A DNA stretch of 64,000 nucleotides from Acidobacteriota bacterium (GTDB taxonomy: Bacteria > Acidobacteriota > Terriglobia > Terriglobales > Acidobacteriaceae). A program made the translations under genes and the position numbers. Below are positions 28,178 to 36,752 of this stretch, one piece after another; the first letter of the stretch is position 1, and every line of letters begins with the position of its first letter. The stretch lies in the NCBI GenBank assembly GCA_018268855.1, contig JAFDVR010000008.1, forward strand, positions 186,001 through 250,000. Direction: 5' to 3'. The notes under the pieces were generated by a model. It was not told the DNA's origin, made no database searches, and saw nothing but the letters and a program-made list of their open reading frames with translations.

Positions 28178-29233
28178 ATGTCCGACCATCACCACCCGCA
28201 CGATGGCAACGCAGAACCGATTCCGCTCGAAGGCGAAACCTGGGCTCCTCCAGCAGAGGATGACAACGCCGCCACAGCATCCGCCAACTCCGGTCTTCGG
28301 TATGTCTTTTTGGGAAAAGATGGCTTGCGTGCCGGCTGGTCGCTGCTGATTTTTCTGGCACTGGTCGTGGGCTGCGCCATGCTTTCCTTTTTCACGCTTA
28401 GAACGCTCCACATCAAGCCACCCGTGGGAGAAAAAGTGAATGGCGTCATCGAGGGGCTTCCCTCAGGCACGCTCTTCAGCCACGGCATCATGCTCGTTAT
28501 TTTGTTGGCGATCTCACTGCTCATGAGCGTTATCGAACGCCGACGCTTTGGTGTCTACGGGCTGGATGCGCTCACAGGCCATCGCATCAAGCAATTTGTG
28601 GTCGGACTCTTCTGGGGTCTTGTCATGCTTTCGCTGCTTGTCTTCACACTCAAAGCCACAGGCTTTCTGGTATTTGACGGCTTCGCCTTATCCGGCAGCG
28701 CGGCCTTCCTCTATGGCCTGAAGTGGGCTGGCGCATTTTTGCTGGTGGGTCTGGCAGAAGAGTACATGCTGCGCGGCTATCTGCAATTCACGCTTTCGCG
28801 CGGAATCGCCGGAATATTGGGCGACAGCGCTCACCGCAAAGCGATTGGTTTCTGGATTGCAGCGCTGTTCTTCGCCTTCATCTTTGGTCTAGGGCATAAA
28901 AACAATCCGGGAGAATCACCTCTCGGTCTCATCATGGCGGGGATGGTAAGCCTGGTCTTCTGCCTCAGCTTGTGGCGCACCGGCTCGCTGTGGTGGGCGG
29001 TGGGCTGGCATGCGGCGTGGGATTGGGCTGAATCATATCTTTACGGCGTTGCCGACAGCGGAACCATGTCCAAGGGCCATTTGATCAATAGCCATGCGGT
29101 CGGCGCACCCTTGATGAGCGGCGGAACGACCGGCCCGGAGGGCAGTATTTTCGTCATTCCTATCCTGATTTTGACCGCTCTCATCATCGTGTTTACGCTA
29201 CGACCTGAAAGTTGGCCCTCCAATCAGGAATAA
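28178..29233 (+). CDS. CPBP-family intramembrane metalloprotease
   Basis: 351 residues with a His/Pro-rich cytoplasmic start and about eight membrane helices. The catalytic signature is complete: EEYMLRG (Glu194-Glu195 and Arg199), FGLGH with His240, and WHAAWD with His278. This is the Rce1/CAAX-protease-and-bacteriocin-processing fold. Substrates in bacteria are mostly unknown; members have been tied to membrane stress, bacteriocin immunity or protein export. No bacteriocin gene is nearby. GGAGG lies 11 nt before the start. The ppc gene begins 9 bp after its stop, suggesting co-transcription. Confidence 0.9.
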   Translation: MSDHHHPHDGNAEPIPLEGETWAPPAEDDNAATASANSGLRYVFLGKDGLRAGWSLLIFLALVVGCAMLSFFTLRTLHIKPPVGEKVNGVIEGLPSGTLFSHGIMLVILLAISLLMSVIERRRFGVYGLDALTGHRIKQFVVGLFWGLVMLSLLVFTLKATGFLVFDGFALSGSAAFLYGLKWAGAFLLVGLAEEYMLRGYLQFTLSRGIAGILGDSAHRKAIGFWIAALFFAFIFGLGHKNNPGESPLGLIMAGMVSLVFCLSLWRTGSLWWAVGWHAAWDWAESYLYGVADSGTMSKGHLINSHAVGAPLMSGGTTGPEGSIFVIPILILTALIIVFTLRPESWPSNQE

Positions 29234-29242
29234 TAGGAGGTA

Positions 29243-32047
29243 ATGAGTTCTCTTTGGACACCGCAAAGTTGGGAGCAGCGGCTCGCTGAACTGGAAGCGC
29301 GCACGCCTGAGTTAAAGGAAGCACCTCTCCGCCGCGACGTACGTTCGCTGGGCATGCTGCTGGGAGAAGTGCTGCGCGAACAGGTCGGCAACGAACTGTT
29401 TGAACTGGTAGAGGAGTTGCGCCAGCTTGCGATCAGCCGGCGCGAGGCGGACCGTGCAGGCGATGCCGCTGCAGCAAACAGCTATCTCCAGCAGGCGCTC
29501 TTCAAAGTACATGCGCTTGATCTCGATACCGCTTACAAGCTCGCGCGCGCCTTCGCCTTTTACTTCGAACTCATCAATCTTGCCGAAACGAACCATCGCA
29601 AGCGACGCCGTGCCGCCACCTTGCTGGACGCGAACACGCCGCCGCAACGCGGCTCGCTGGCCGGCACGCTGCGCCGCATGAAAGAGGCAGGCTACTCCGC
29701 GCAGGAAGCGCTCGCGCTACTCACGAAAGTCTGTGTCACGCCGGTATTTACCGCACATCCGACCGAAGTTGCGCGCCGCTCCGTCATGTTCAAGCGCAAT
29801 CGCATCGCGCAGTTTCTCGAACAACTCGACCGCATTCCACTGCCCGAAGATGAACTCACCGCGTTGCAAAACGATCTGCTTGCGGAGATTACTGCGCTCT
29901 GGCAAACGGACGATGTCCGCAGCGAACGTCCCACCGTGCGCGACGAGATTCGCATGGGTCTTGATTATTACGAAACCTCCATCTTCGATACGCTGCCCAG
30001 TCTCTATTACGAAATTGCCTCCGCGATCCGCAAGGAGTACGGCATGGACATTGCCCTGCCGGAGTTGCCGAACCTTGTCTCCTTCGGCACGTGGATCGGC
30101 GGCGATCGTGACGGTAATCCTTTTGTCACAACGGAAGTCACGCGCGAAGCGCTGGCCATGTCGCACGACTTGTTGCAGCAGCATTACGCACGCCGCTTGA
30201 CCGGAACATTGCAGCAAGTGGCATCGTCGATCCAGCAGGTACCGATCAGTCCAGATCTCGACGCACGCATCACCGAATATCTCACGCTCTTTCCGGATGA
30301 CGGCAAGGAGATGCGCTCGCGTTTCCACTTTGAAAAGACGCGCATGATGCTGGCCTGCATCCTTCTGCGTCTTGGCGGAAACCCAGTGATTAGCTTCCCG
30401 TTTCCGAAGGAAAACCGCCTTCCCGCATACCGTCACTGCGACGAACTGCTGGACGATCTGACGCTGGTGCGCGACTCGCTCATGGCGAATCGTGGCGAGC
30501 GGCTGGCCAGGTTGTGGATCGATCCGCTCATCGTCGAGGTCAGGACGTATGGGCTTTATCTCCAGACGCTGGATGTTCGTCAGCACGCGCGCATACACGA
30601 GATCGCAATCAAGGAACTCTCCGGTTGGGACGGCACAGGCACACTTCCATCGCCGTTATCGGAGACGACGCAGAAGGTTATCGATACCTTCCGCGTCATT
30701 GCGGAACTGAAAAAGAAGGAACCGCAGGCCATACGTCAGTATGTGATCAGCGGAGCCACCTGCGCAGCCGATTCTCTCGAAGTAATTTGGCTCGCCCGAC
30801 TAGGCGGCGTAAAGGTGGAAGGGAGCGAAGACGATCCAGGCCTAATGCCAGTGCCGCTCTTCGAATCCATCGAAGATCTGGAAAATGCATCTGAAGTTTG
30901 CCGCGAATTGTGGACTTCCGACGCCTATAAAGACGTGCTCGATAGCTGGGGCCGTAAGCAGGAAGTGATGCTCGGCTACTCCGATTCCAATAAAGACGGC
31001 GGCATGATTTGTTCCACGTGGAGCATCTTCAAGGCGCACCGCGCGCTGCACCAGGTAGCCCGCGAGTGCAATGTCGATCTGCGCCTCTTCCACGGCCGCG
31101 GCGGCACCGTGGGGCGTGGTGGCGGGCCTACGCACCGGTCCATTTATGCGCAGCCTTTGGATAGCTTTAACGGCGAAATTCGCATCACCGAGCAGGGTGA
31201 GGTGATGAACTGGAAATATAGCGAAGTGGTGCTAGCCGAGCGGAGTTTAGAGCTTATGATCGCTGCTTCGCTGGACGCGCTGGCGCGGCCTGACCGGCGC
31301 AACGGGGGTACCCATTTGACCGGCGAAATGCTGCCGGAATGGGAACAGATCCTCGACGAATTGTCACAAAAATCATTCGAAACATACAGAAAAGGCATCA
31401 TTGATGACCCCGATGTGCTGGTCTACTTCGAAACCGGCACCCCGGTAGAAGAATTGGCCCATGCCAAGATCGGATCGCGGCCTTCCCGCCGTTCGAGTAG
31501 CAAGGTATTGACGGATCTGCGCGCGATTCCATGGGTCTTTGGATGGACGCAAAGCCGGCAGATCGTTCCGGCATTCTTTGGTGTCGGGACCGCGCTGGAG
31601 AACTATATCTCTCAAAACAAGGATGGATTGGCGCATTTGCAGGCGATGATGCGCGATTTTCCCCTCTTTATCGACATCATCCGTAATGTGGAAATGGCGT
31701 TGGCGAAGAGTGATTTCGGCATTGCCCGTTTATATGCATCTCTGGTTGCCGACGAAGGCGTCCGCGAGCGCGTGCTGAAGAAACTGGAAGAAGAGTTTGA
31801 GAAAGCGAAGCGCGCGGTGCTGGCCATCACCGGACAGAAAGAGTTGATGGAGCAGAACCCGGTGCTGGCACGTTCGATCCGGTTGCGGAATCCGTATGTC
31901 GATCCGATCACGTTCATTCAACTGGAGCTAATTCGCCGTAAGCGCGAAACCCCGGAGAAACTCGATCCAGTAAAGGAAGCGGAGATCAATCGCGCGATTA
32001 CGGCGACGATCAATGGGATCTCTGCTGGATTGCGGAATACGGGATGA
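29243..32047 (+). CDS. ppc: Phosphoenolpyruvate carboxylase
   Basis: 934 residues. Catalyses PEP + bicarbonate to oxaloacetate, refilling the TCA cycle. Motifs: VFTAHPTEV with catalytic His172, GGDRDGNPFVT, LGYSDSNKDGG, FHGRGGTVGRGGGP and a C-terminus ending INGISAGLRNTG as in all bacterial enzymes. Slightly longer than the E. coli enzyme (883). The Shine-Dalgarno AGGAGG (29235-29240) is only two bases from the ATG, an unusually tight spacing; the upstream neighbour ends 9 bp before. Three different repeats follow the gene. Confidence 0.98.
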   Translation: MSSLWTPQSWEQRLAELEARTPELKEAPLRRDVRSLGMLLGEVLREQVGNELFELVEELRQLAISRREADRAGDAAAANSYLQQALFKVHALDLDTAYKLARAFAFYFELINLAETNHRKRRRAATLLDANTPPQRGSLAGTLRRMKEAGYSAQEALALLTKVCVTPVFTAHPTEVARRSVMFKRNRIAQFLEQLDRIPLPEDELTALQNDLLAEITALWQTDDVRSERPTVRDEIRMGLDYYETSIFDTLPSLYYEIASAIRKEYGMDIALPELPNLVSFGTWIGGDRDGNPFVTTEVTREALAMSHDLLQQHYARRLTGTLQQVASSIQQVPISPDLDARITEYLTLFPDDGKEMRSRFHFEKTRMMLACILLRLGGNPVISFPFPKENRLPAYRHCDELLDDLTLVRDSLMANRGERLARLWIDPLIVEVRTYGLYLQTLDVRQHARIHEIAIKELSGWDGTGTLPSPLSETTQKVIDTFRVIAELKKKEPQAIRQYVISGATCAADSLEVIWLARLGGVKVEGSEDDPGLMPVPLFESIEDLENASEVCRELWTSDAYKDVLDSWGRKQEVMLGYSDSNKDGGMICSTWSIFKAHRALHQVARECNVDLRLFHGRGGTVGRGGGPTHRSIYAQPLDSFNGEIRITEQGEVMNWKYSEVVLAERSLELMIAASLDALARPDRRNGGTHLTGEMLPEWEQILDELSQKSFETYRKGIIDDPDVLVYFETGTPVEELAHAKIGSRPSRRSSSKVLTDLRAIPWVFGWTQSRQIVPAFFGVGTALENYISQNKDGLAHLQAMMRDFPLFIDIIRNVEMALAKSDFGIARLYASLVADEGVRERVLKKLEEEFEKAKRAVLAITGQKELMEQNPVLARSIRLRNPYVDPITFIQLELIRRKRETPEKLDPVKEAEINRAITATINGISAGLRNTG

Positions 32048-32052
32048 GTAGA

Positions 32053-32081
32053 GGGATTAGGAATTAGCTATTAGGGATTAG
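32053..32081 (+). repeat. GGGATTAGG repeat behind ppc
   Basis: GGGATTAGGAATTAGCTATT followed by AGGGATTAG. Nearly identical to the element at 43839, which likewise starts within a few bases of a stop codon. Confidence 0.6.
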
Positions 32082-32093
32082 CATTCCCCAGGG

Positions 32094-32203
32094 CGTCATC
32101 CTGAACGTAGTGAAGGATCTCTGTATTTTGTCGCTGCGACGTTAACTAACGGCGCGCGGACGAAATACAGAGATCCTTCGTCGTTTCACTCCTCAGGATG
32201 ACG
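32094..32203. repeat. Long imperfect inverted repeat, GTCATCCTGA family
   Basis: The left arm starts CGTCATCCTGA and runs through AGTGAAGGATCTCTGTATTT; the right arm is its reverse complement with a small insertion, ending TCAGGATGACG. The arms enclose a loop of about 25 nt (32134-32157). The transcript could fold into a long hairpin. Single-arm relatives occur at 2381. Confidence 0.75.
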
Positions 32204-32258
32204 GTGGTTTGAAAGTGTTGGCTGCGAATGGTTTTAGTGGTTGGATGGTCGTGCTTCC

Positions 32259-32307
32259 GCGCGATACCCCACCCTTTCGCAAAGAACGCGAAAGGATGGG
32301 GCACCCG
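32259..32307 (-). repeat. 3'-end repeat, GGGTGCCCCA family, copy 3
   Basis: On the minus strand it reads CGGGTGCCCCATCCTTTCGC, a loop, then GCGAAAGGGTGGGGTATCGC. It lies 16 nt after the stop of the minus-strand glycosidase and has the same orientation relative to that gene as the other copies have to theirs. Confidence 0.75.
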
Positions 32308-32322
32308 CATTCGTGTTCCGCT

Positions 32323-34701
32323 TTACTGCGCATACAGGTGGCCGGTTTTCAGGTATTCGGCATACCGTTTCGCGTACTCGGTTTTATAGTCTTCTACCGA
32401 TTTATCAAAGCTCATCTCTGGCGCATTGTTGCGACGTGTCCATGTGAATTTGACCAGCTTTGCGTTTGCCGGAATTTCGAAGGCTACGTTGCTGGGTGTC
32501 AGCTTCTTGCCATCCACAGTGATGCCTTGCACGTCCATAAACCACGGCACATGCACAATTACCTTCTTCGGGGCGTGCTTAGTGTAGTTCGTCTTCAGGC
32601 GAAGCTCGGCGGAGTTGTCGCCGGTGGAGACGAGTTCCATGTTTACTGCGCCGAACATGGTAGGTGCGTTCGACACTTCAATCTTCTTGCTGCCGCCAAC
32701 CCAGTCGGGAGAGATGGCAGAGAGAAGATGAAGTGTGTTGTCGTTCTCTTCGCGCAGCATCATGTTGCGGAAGGTGTTGCGGAACTCGGCAGCAAACCAG
32801 CCATGCGGAGCAAGATTGCCCTGGAAGTCACGATTCCCCCACGGACGAATAGCGTATTCAAAGCCTGAGTTGGTGCTGGACGTATGCAGCAGCAGAGCGT
32901 AGAACTCACGCATAGCCTGCTCCTGATCGCCGCGCGCCAACTCCGTCATGGTGTTCTTCATGATGAGATAGTGGTGCAGGAACGCACCCTGATCGGGGCG
33001 CTCGTAGACAGTGAGACCTTCGGCATAACGCGATTGCGACGACTTGAGGGTCGCGGTCACCATCGGGTCCTGTGGATCGAGTTGCGGCTCAGGAACGATG
33101 CTGAGCAGGTTCCCCCAATCGGTGCCGTTCCATGCGGCGCGCGGATCGAGCGCGGGCGGAATGGTTCCATCTGCCTCTGCCGAACGCTGCTTGAGCACTT
33201 TCATAAAGTTTTCGCGGAGAGTGTCGTAGTCATGCTGGAAGCGGGCTGCGTCTTCCTTCTTGCCAAGCGTGTCGGCGAGCGCGATGGCGCCTTGCAGGCC
33301 GTCGAGCGCGAGGAAGTTGTAACCGGTGAGATGGCCGGGGACGAACTCGTTGTCTTTCACATCTGTGGAGGGCATAATGTGGAGCGGATCGGCTGCGGTT
33401 GCTTTTTCAAACCAATCGATTGCGCGCAGAACTGAGGGATAAATCTTCTCTGCGAAGGCGCGATCCTGCGTGAAGCGAACGTGGTAGCCGTAGATCCAGA
33501 GTGTCTGTCCCCAACCGTCGAACTCGCCCTTTTGCGAAAGGAAGTTGCCATCGGGCTGCTGTTTGACGCCGAAGAAGTTCAGCACGTTCTCCGCAGTTTT
33601 TGGATAGCCGGTGACGTCGTACATGCGGACGAAGTCGGATGAATCGCGCAAGTAGAACGAATGATAGTGCGTCTGGTTGACGGTCTGAATCCAGTCGTTT
33701 CCGATGTGATTGAGAGCGAGCAGATCGTTGACGAGACAGGTGCGGAATAGGTTGTTCGCCTTTTCTTCCGGCACCATAATCTGCATGCCTTCTGCTACGC
33801 GCTCGCGCCAGTACTTCACCACGCGATCGTGGTAGTCGTCATACTTTGCCGCCTGGATGGCCTTGATATCGTCGCTGTCCTTCGCGGCTGGGATGAGCGG
33901 CATCTTGAACTCGATGGTTTCCGTCTTGCCCGCTGCCACTGGGAAAGCATAGGTGATCGCGTCCACAGGGTTGGTGGAATCGACGTTCAGCTTGCGCTCT
34001 TTGGTGAACTTTGCAGGGCGGCTGTTGTAGTTGCGCAGCAGCGTGCCTGCCACGACAGGTTTGTGCGTGGTGTCGAAGAGGTAGACGACCTTGCCGTTGC
34101 GCGTCGCCGCGTTACCGGAGAAGCCATAGGTCCACGCCGCGCTCCATGTTTCGCCGGGCTGGTTGTACGCCCCCGGAACAGCGCCAGTGACGGGACGGCG
34201 GAAGCGGTTCTCACCCTGCGCAGTGGAACCCACGCCGCCACCGCTGTAACGGAATCCGGCAGCGAGGAACGCTGCGCGTTCTTCATGAGTGGGATTTTCG
34301 ATGCGCACGCGAACGAAGTTTGCGACGGCACCTTCGGGCTGCTTGCCCATCGACGCTGCAAACATCTGGAAGTGATAGATAAGGCCATCGCGTTCCACAT
34401 CGAAGTTCTCGATGGGCAGGTATCCCTCTTCCAATGTGCGGATGCGCGGACCATCATTCGTCTCCAGCAGCTTGTATTCAGGGCCAACGCCGAAGACGAG
34501 TTCGCCGTTGCTGGTATAGAGGAAGCCTTCTGGTGTGATTTCTGTGGCGGTGGGTGCGCCGGCAACTCCGATCTGGTCGGTGGGTTTGCTGAAGTAGGAG
34601 AATGGCTTGTCCGGGCGGTCGATGGTGGGTGAAACCATCTGCGACGATAGAGATGCGCTGGTGAGGATGAGCGCGGAAGACACGGCGAGACAGCGGAACA
34701 T
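32323..34701 (-). CDS. Secreted six-hairpin (alpha/alpha) glycosidase-like protein
   Basis: 792 residues with a signal peptide (CLAVSSALILTSASLSSQ). The N-terminal 300 residues look beta-rich; the middle (WRERVAEGMQIMVPEEKANN to RNTFRNMM) has repeated helix pairs with Trp-Asp and acidic loops (FYLRDSSDFVRMYD, GEFDGWGQTLWIYGY, YEYAIRPWGNRDFQG-like) as in (alpha/alpha)6 glycoside hydrolases; a small beta domain follows. I cannot assign a GH family. AGGAG lies six bases before the start ATG. Its neighbours (sulfatase, LacI regulator, GH3) suggest work on plant or sulfated polysaccharides. Confidence 0.75.
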   Translation of the reverse strand: MFRCLAVSSALILTSASLSSQMVSPTIDRPDKPFSYFSKPTDQIGVAGAPTATEITPEGFLYTSNGELVFGVGPEYKLLETNDGPRIRTLEEGYLPIENFDVERDGLIYHFQMFAASMGKQPEGAVANFVRVRIENPTHEERAAFLAAGFRYSGGGVGSTAQGENRFRRPVTGAVPGAYNQPGETWSAAWTYGFSGNAATRNGKVVYLFDTTHKPVVAGTLLRNYNSRPAKFTKERKLNVDSTNPVDAITYAFPVAAGKTETIEFKMPLIPAAKDSDDIKAIQAAKYDDYHDRVVKYWRERVAEGMQIMVPEEKANNLFRTCLVNDLLALNHIGNDWIQTVNQTHYHSFYLRDSSDFVRMYDVTGYPKTAENVLNFFGVKQQPDGNFLSQKGEFDGWGQTLWIYGYHVRFTQDRAFAEKIYPSVLRAIDWFEKATAADPLHIMPSTDVKDNEFVPGHLTGYNFLALDGLQGAIALADTLGKKEDAARFQHDYDTLRENFMKVLKQRSAEADGTIPPALDPRAAWNGTDWGNLLSIVPEPQLDPQDPMVTATLKSSQSRYAEGLTVYERPDQGAFLHHYLIMKNTMTELARGDQEQAMREFYALLLHTSSTNSGFEYAIRPWGNRDFQGNLAPHGWFAAEFRNTFRNMMLREENDNTLHLLSAISPDWVGGSKKIEVSNAPTMFGAVNMELVSTGDNSAELRLKTNYTKHAPKKVIVHVPWFMDVQGITVDGKKLTPSNVAFEIPANAKLVKFTWTRRNNAPEMSFDKSVEDYKTEYAKRYAEYLKTGHLYAQ

Positions 34702-34761
34702 TCAGATCTCCTGTTTGGGATGGGGAGAGGGTATCAAGTTCTGGTATGGAATGAATAGGGG

Positions 34762-34841
34762 TGGGCTTGTCGCGCTTCGCGCGATGACAATGCTGCGCAT
34801 CTGGCAAAAGCAGATTCCTCGCTGCGCTCGGAATGACAAAT
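34762..34841. repeat. Intergenic repeat ending GCGCTCGGAATGAC
   Basis: Contains CGCGCTTCGCGCGATGAC and AGATTCCTCGCTGCGCTCGG followed by AATGAC, a typical dispersed non-coding element that resembles the GTCATCCTGA family in its ends. Lies in the 252-bp spacer between the glycosidase start and the sulfatase end. Confidence 0.45.
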
Positions 34842-34881
34842 TTTTGGCCGATTGAAAATTCGGCAGCTTGAAATGGTTGAC

Positions 34882-34935
34882 TCGCGAACAGAACCCACCC
34901 TTTCGCGATAAAGCCGCGAAAGGATGGGGCACCCG
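34882..34935 (-). repeat. 3'-end repeat, GGGTGCCCCA family, copy 4
   Basis: On the minus strand: CGGGTGCCCCATCCTTTCGC, GGCTTTAT loop, CGCGAAAGGGTGGGTTC. It is 19 nt after the stop of the minus-strand arylsulfatase, again in the same orientation relative to the gene. Confidence 0.75.
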
Positions 34936-34953
34936 CCACGCGTAGATTGCGCG

Positions 34954-36651
34954 TTAGTGTTTCGGTTCGTCTACTTTGAGGTATTCCGGTGTGCGCATTT
35001 CGCCGGTGCGTTCGCGGGGCGGTGTTTGCGGCATAGGCCAGGGCTGTACACCTACTTTTGCGGCCCAGTCGTCCCACATGGCGATCATGCGTTTTACTCG
35101 CGGCTCGTTCTGATGAGCGACGTCGTGCATCTCCGTGCGATCTTCTTCCATGTTGTAGAGTTCCCAGCCATCTGGGAACCTTGAGACGAGCTTCCAGCGG
35201 TCGAAGCGGACCGCCTTGTTGCCTTCGTGTTCCCAGAAGATAGGCCCGCGAGAACGAAGTTTGTGCTCAAAGACAGGCGTGAGGCTTTGGCCGACCATCT
35301 CCGGGATAGGACCAGCCGCGACCGACTTGGGATAGGTTGCGCCGGCGAGTTCGAGGAACGTCGGCATGAGATCGGTTTCGTGCGCGATGTTCGGGTTTGG
35401 TTTTGCCTGCGGCTTGATGCCTTTGGGCCAGTGCGCGACGAACGGTGAGGAAATGCCGCCCTCGTGCGCGTAGTGCTTGTAGAGACGGAAGGGCGTGTTG
35501 CAGCAGTTTCCCCACGGGATGCCGATGCTTTGGTAGGTCTTCCACGAGCCGGGCATCACCTTGGGGTCGTTGCCCTGATAAACATTCGGGCGGCCTTTAA
35601 GCGGAGCCATCTGGCCCATCTCTTCTGCGTTGCCGCCGTTGTCGGCCATAAAGACGATGAGCGTATTGTCGAGTGCGCTGCGCTCTTCGAGCTTTTTGAG
35701 GATGCGTCCGATACCCTGATCGATGTGGTCGACTATCGCTGCGTACACGGCGTAGCGGCGCATCTCCCAATCTTTAAACGACGCCTTTTCCCATGCAGGC
35801 ACGCGCGGATCGCGCGGTGTAAGCTCCCAGCGCGCGTCAACAATTCCCTTTTCAATCTGCCGCTTGTGGCGCTCTTCGCGCAGCCTGTCCCAGCCTTCTG
35901 CATAACGTTTTGCGTATTTCTCGATGGTGTGTTCCGGCGCCTGGATAGGCCAGTGCGGAGCGTTGAAGGCGCAATAGAGGAAGAACGGATCTTTGCCTTT
36001 TGCTAGTTCGTCGATGTAGTTGACAGCGTGATCGGCGATGGCATCGGTGTAGTAAAAGGTCTTCTTATCAGGTTCGGGAAGTGGCGTGTTCTGTTCAATG
36101 AGCGCGCCGGGATTGAAGTAGACCGAAGCGCCCGCGGTCATGCCCCAGAACTTGTCGAAGCCGCGCTGGCACGGCCAGTTGCTCTTGTCGGTCTTGTCCT
36201 TCTCCTGCGTGAGGTGCCACTTGCCGGTCATCGCGGTTTTGTAGCCTACGGTCTTGAGCGCTTCTGGAATAGTGATGGTCTGTTTGCTGAGATTGCCCGC
36301 GTAGGCTGGAAACGGATAACGGCCGTAGTCGCTGGTCATCATGCCCATGCCTGCCTGATGCGAGTAGAGACCCGTGAGGAGCGCGGCACGCGAAGGGCAG
36401 CAGCGCGGCGAGTTGTAGAACTGGTTCATCACCATGCCATTGCTGGCGAGACGATCGAGGTTAGGCGTGTCGATCTCGGAGCCGAAGGGGCCAATGTCGG
36501 AGTAGCCCATGTCATCCGCGAGAATGAGGATAATGTTGGGGCGCGATTTAGCCAGCGAAGATGCGGGCGCGGACGCTGTAGCAGTGCGGTCGATGGCTGC
36601 AGCTGCAGCGGCGGCTGCGGTGGTCTGGAGAAATTCGCGGCGGGTCTTCAT
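34954..36651 (-). CDS. Tat-exported arylsulfatase
   Basis: 565 residues. Twin-arginine motif TRREFLQT at the N-terminus followed by a run of nine alanines. Metal ligands ILADDMGYSD (45-46), sulfatase motif CCPSR with Cys84 as the predicted formylglycine residue (C-x-P-S-R), the TGKWHLTQ lysine/histidine motif and FMADNGG. The pattern is that of AslA/AtsA-type arylsulfatases, which remove sulfate esters from aromatic or sugar substrates in the periplasm. It needs a formylglycine-generating or anaerobic maturase, not found in this window. Grouped with a glycosidase and divergent from the LacI regulator by 101 bp. Confidence 0.93.
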   Translation of the reverse strand: MKTRREFLQTTAAAAAAAAIDRTATASAPASSLAKSRPNIILILADDMGYSDIGPFGSEIDTPNLDRLASNGMVMNQFYNSPRCCPSRAALLTGLYSHQAGMGMMTSDYGRYPFPAYAGNLSKQTITIPEALKTVGYKTAMTGKWHLTQEKDKTDKSNWPCQRGFDKFWGMTAGASVYFNPGALIEQNTPLPEPDKKTFYYTDAIADHAVNYIDELAKGKDPFFLYCAFNAPHWPIQAPEHTIEKYAKRYAEGWDRLREERHKRQIEKGIVDARWELTPRDPRVPAWEKASFKDWEMRRYAVYAAIVDHIDQGIGRILKKLEERSALDNTLIVFMADNGGNAEEMGQMAPLKGRPNVYQGNDPKVMPGSWKTYQSIGIPWGNCCNTPFRLYKHYAHEGGISSPFVAHWPKGIKPQAKPNPNIAHETDLMPTFLELAGATYPKSVAAGPIPEMVGQSLTPVFEHKLRSRGPIFWEHEGNKAVRFDRWKLVSRFPDGWELYNMEEDRTEMHDVAHQNEPRVKRMIAMWDDWAAKVGVQPWPMPQTPPRERTGEMRTPEYLKVDEPKH

Positions 36652-36752
36652 GATTGGCGGCGGCCTTTCCTTATGCGCGGAAACGTGACCATCTTAGGTT
36701 TGCGGTGAAATGAGGTCAATCAGCCTGCGGATGCCTGTATTCTGGATGACGC

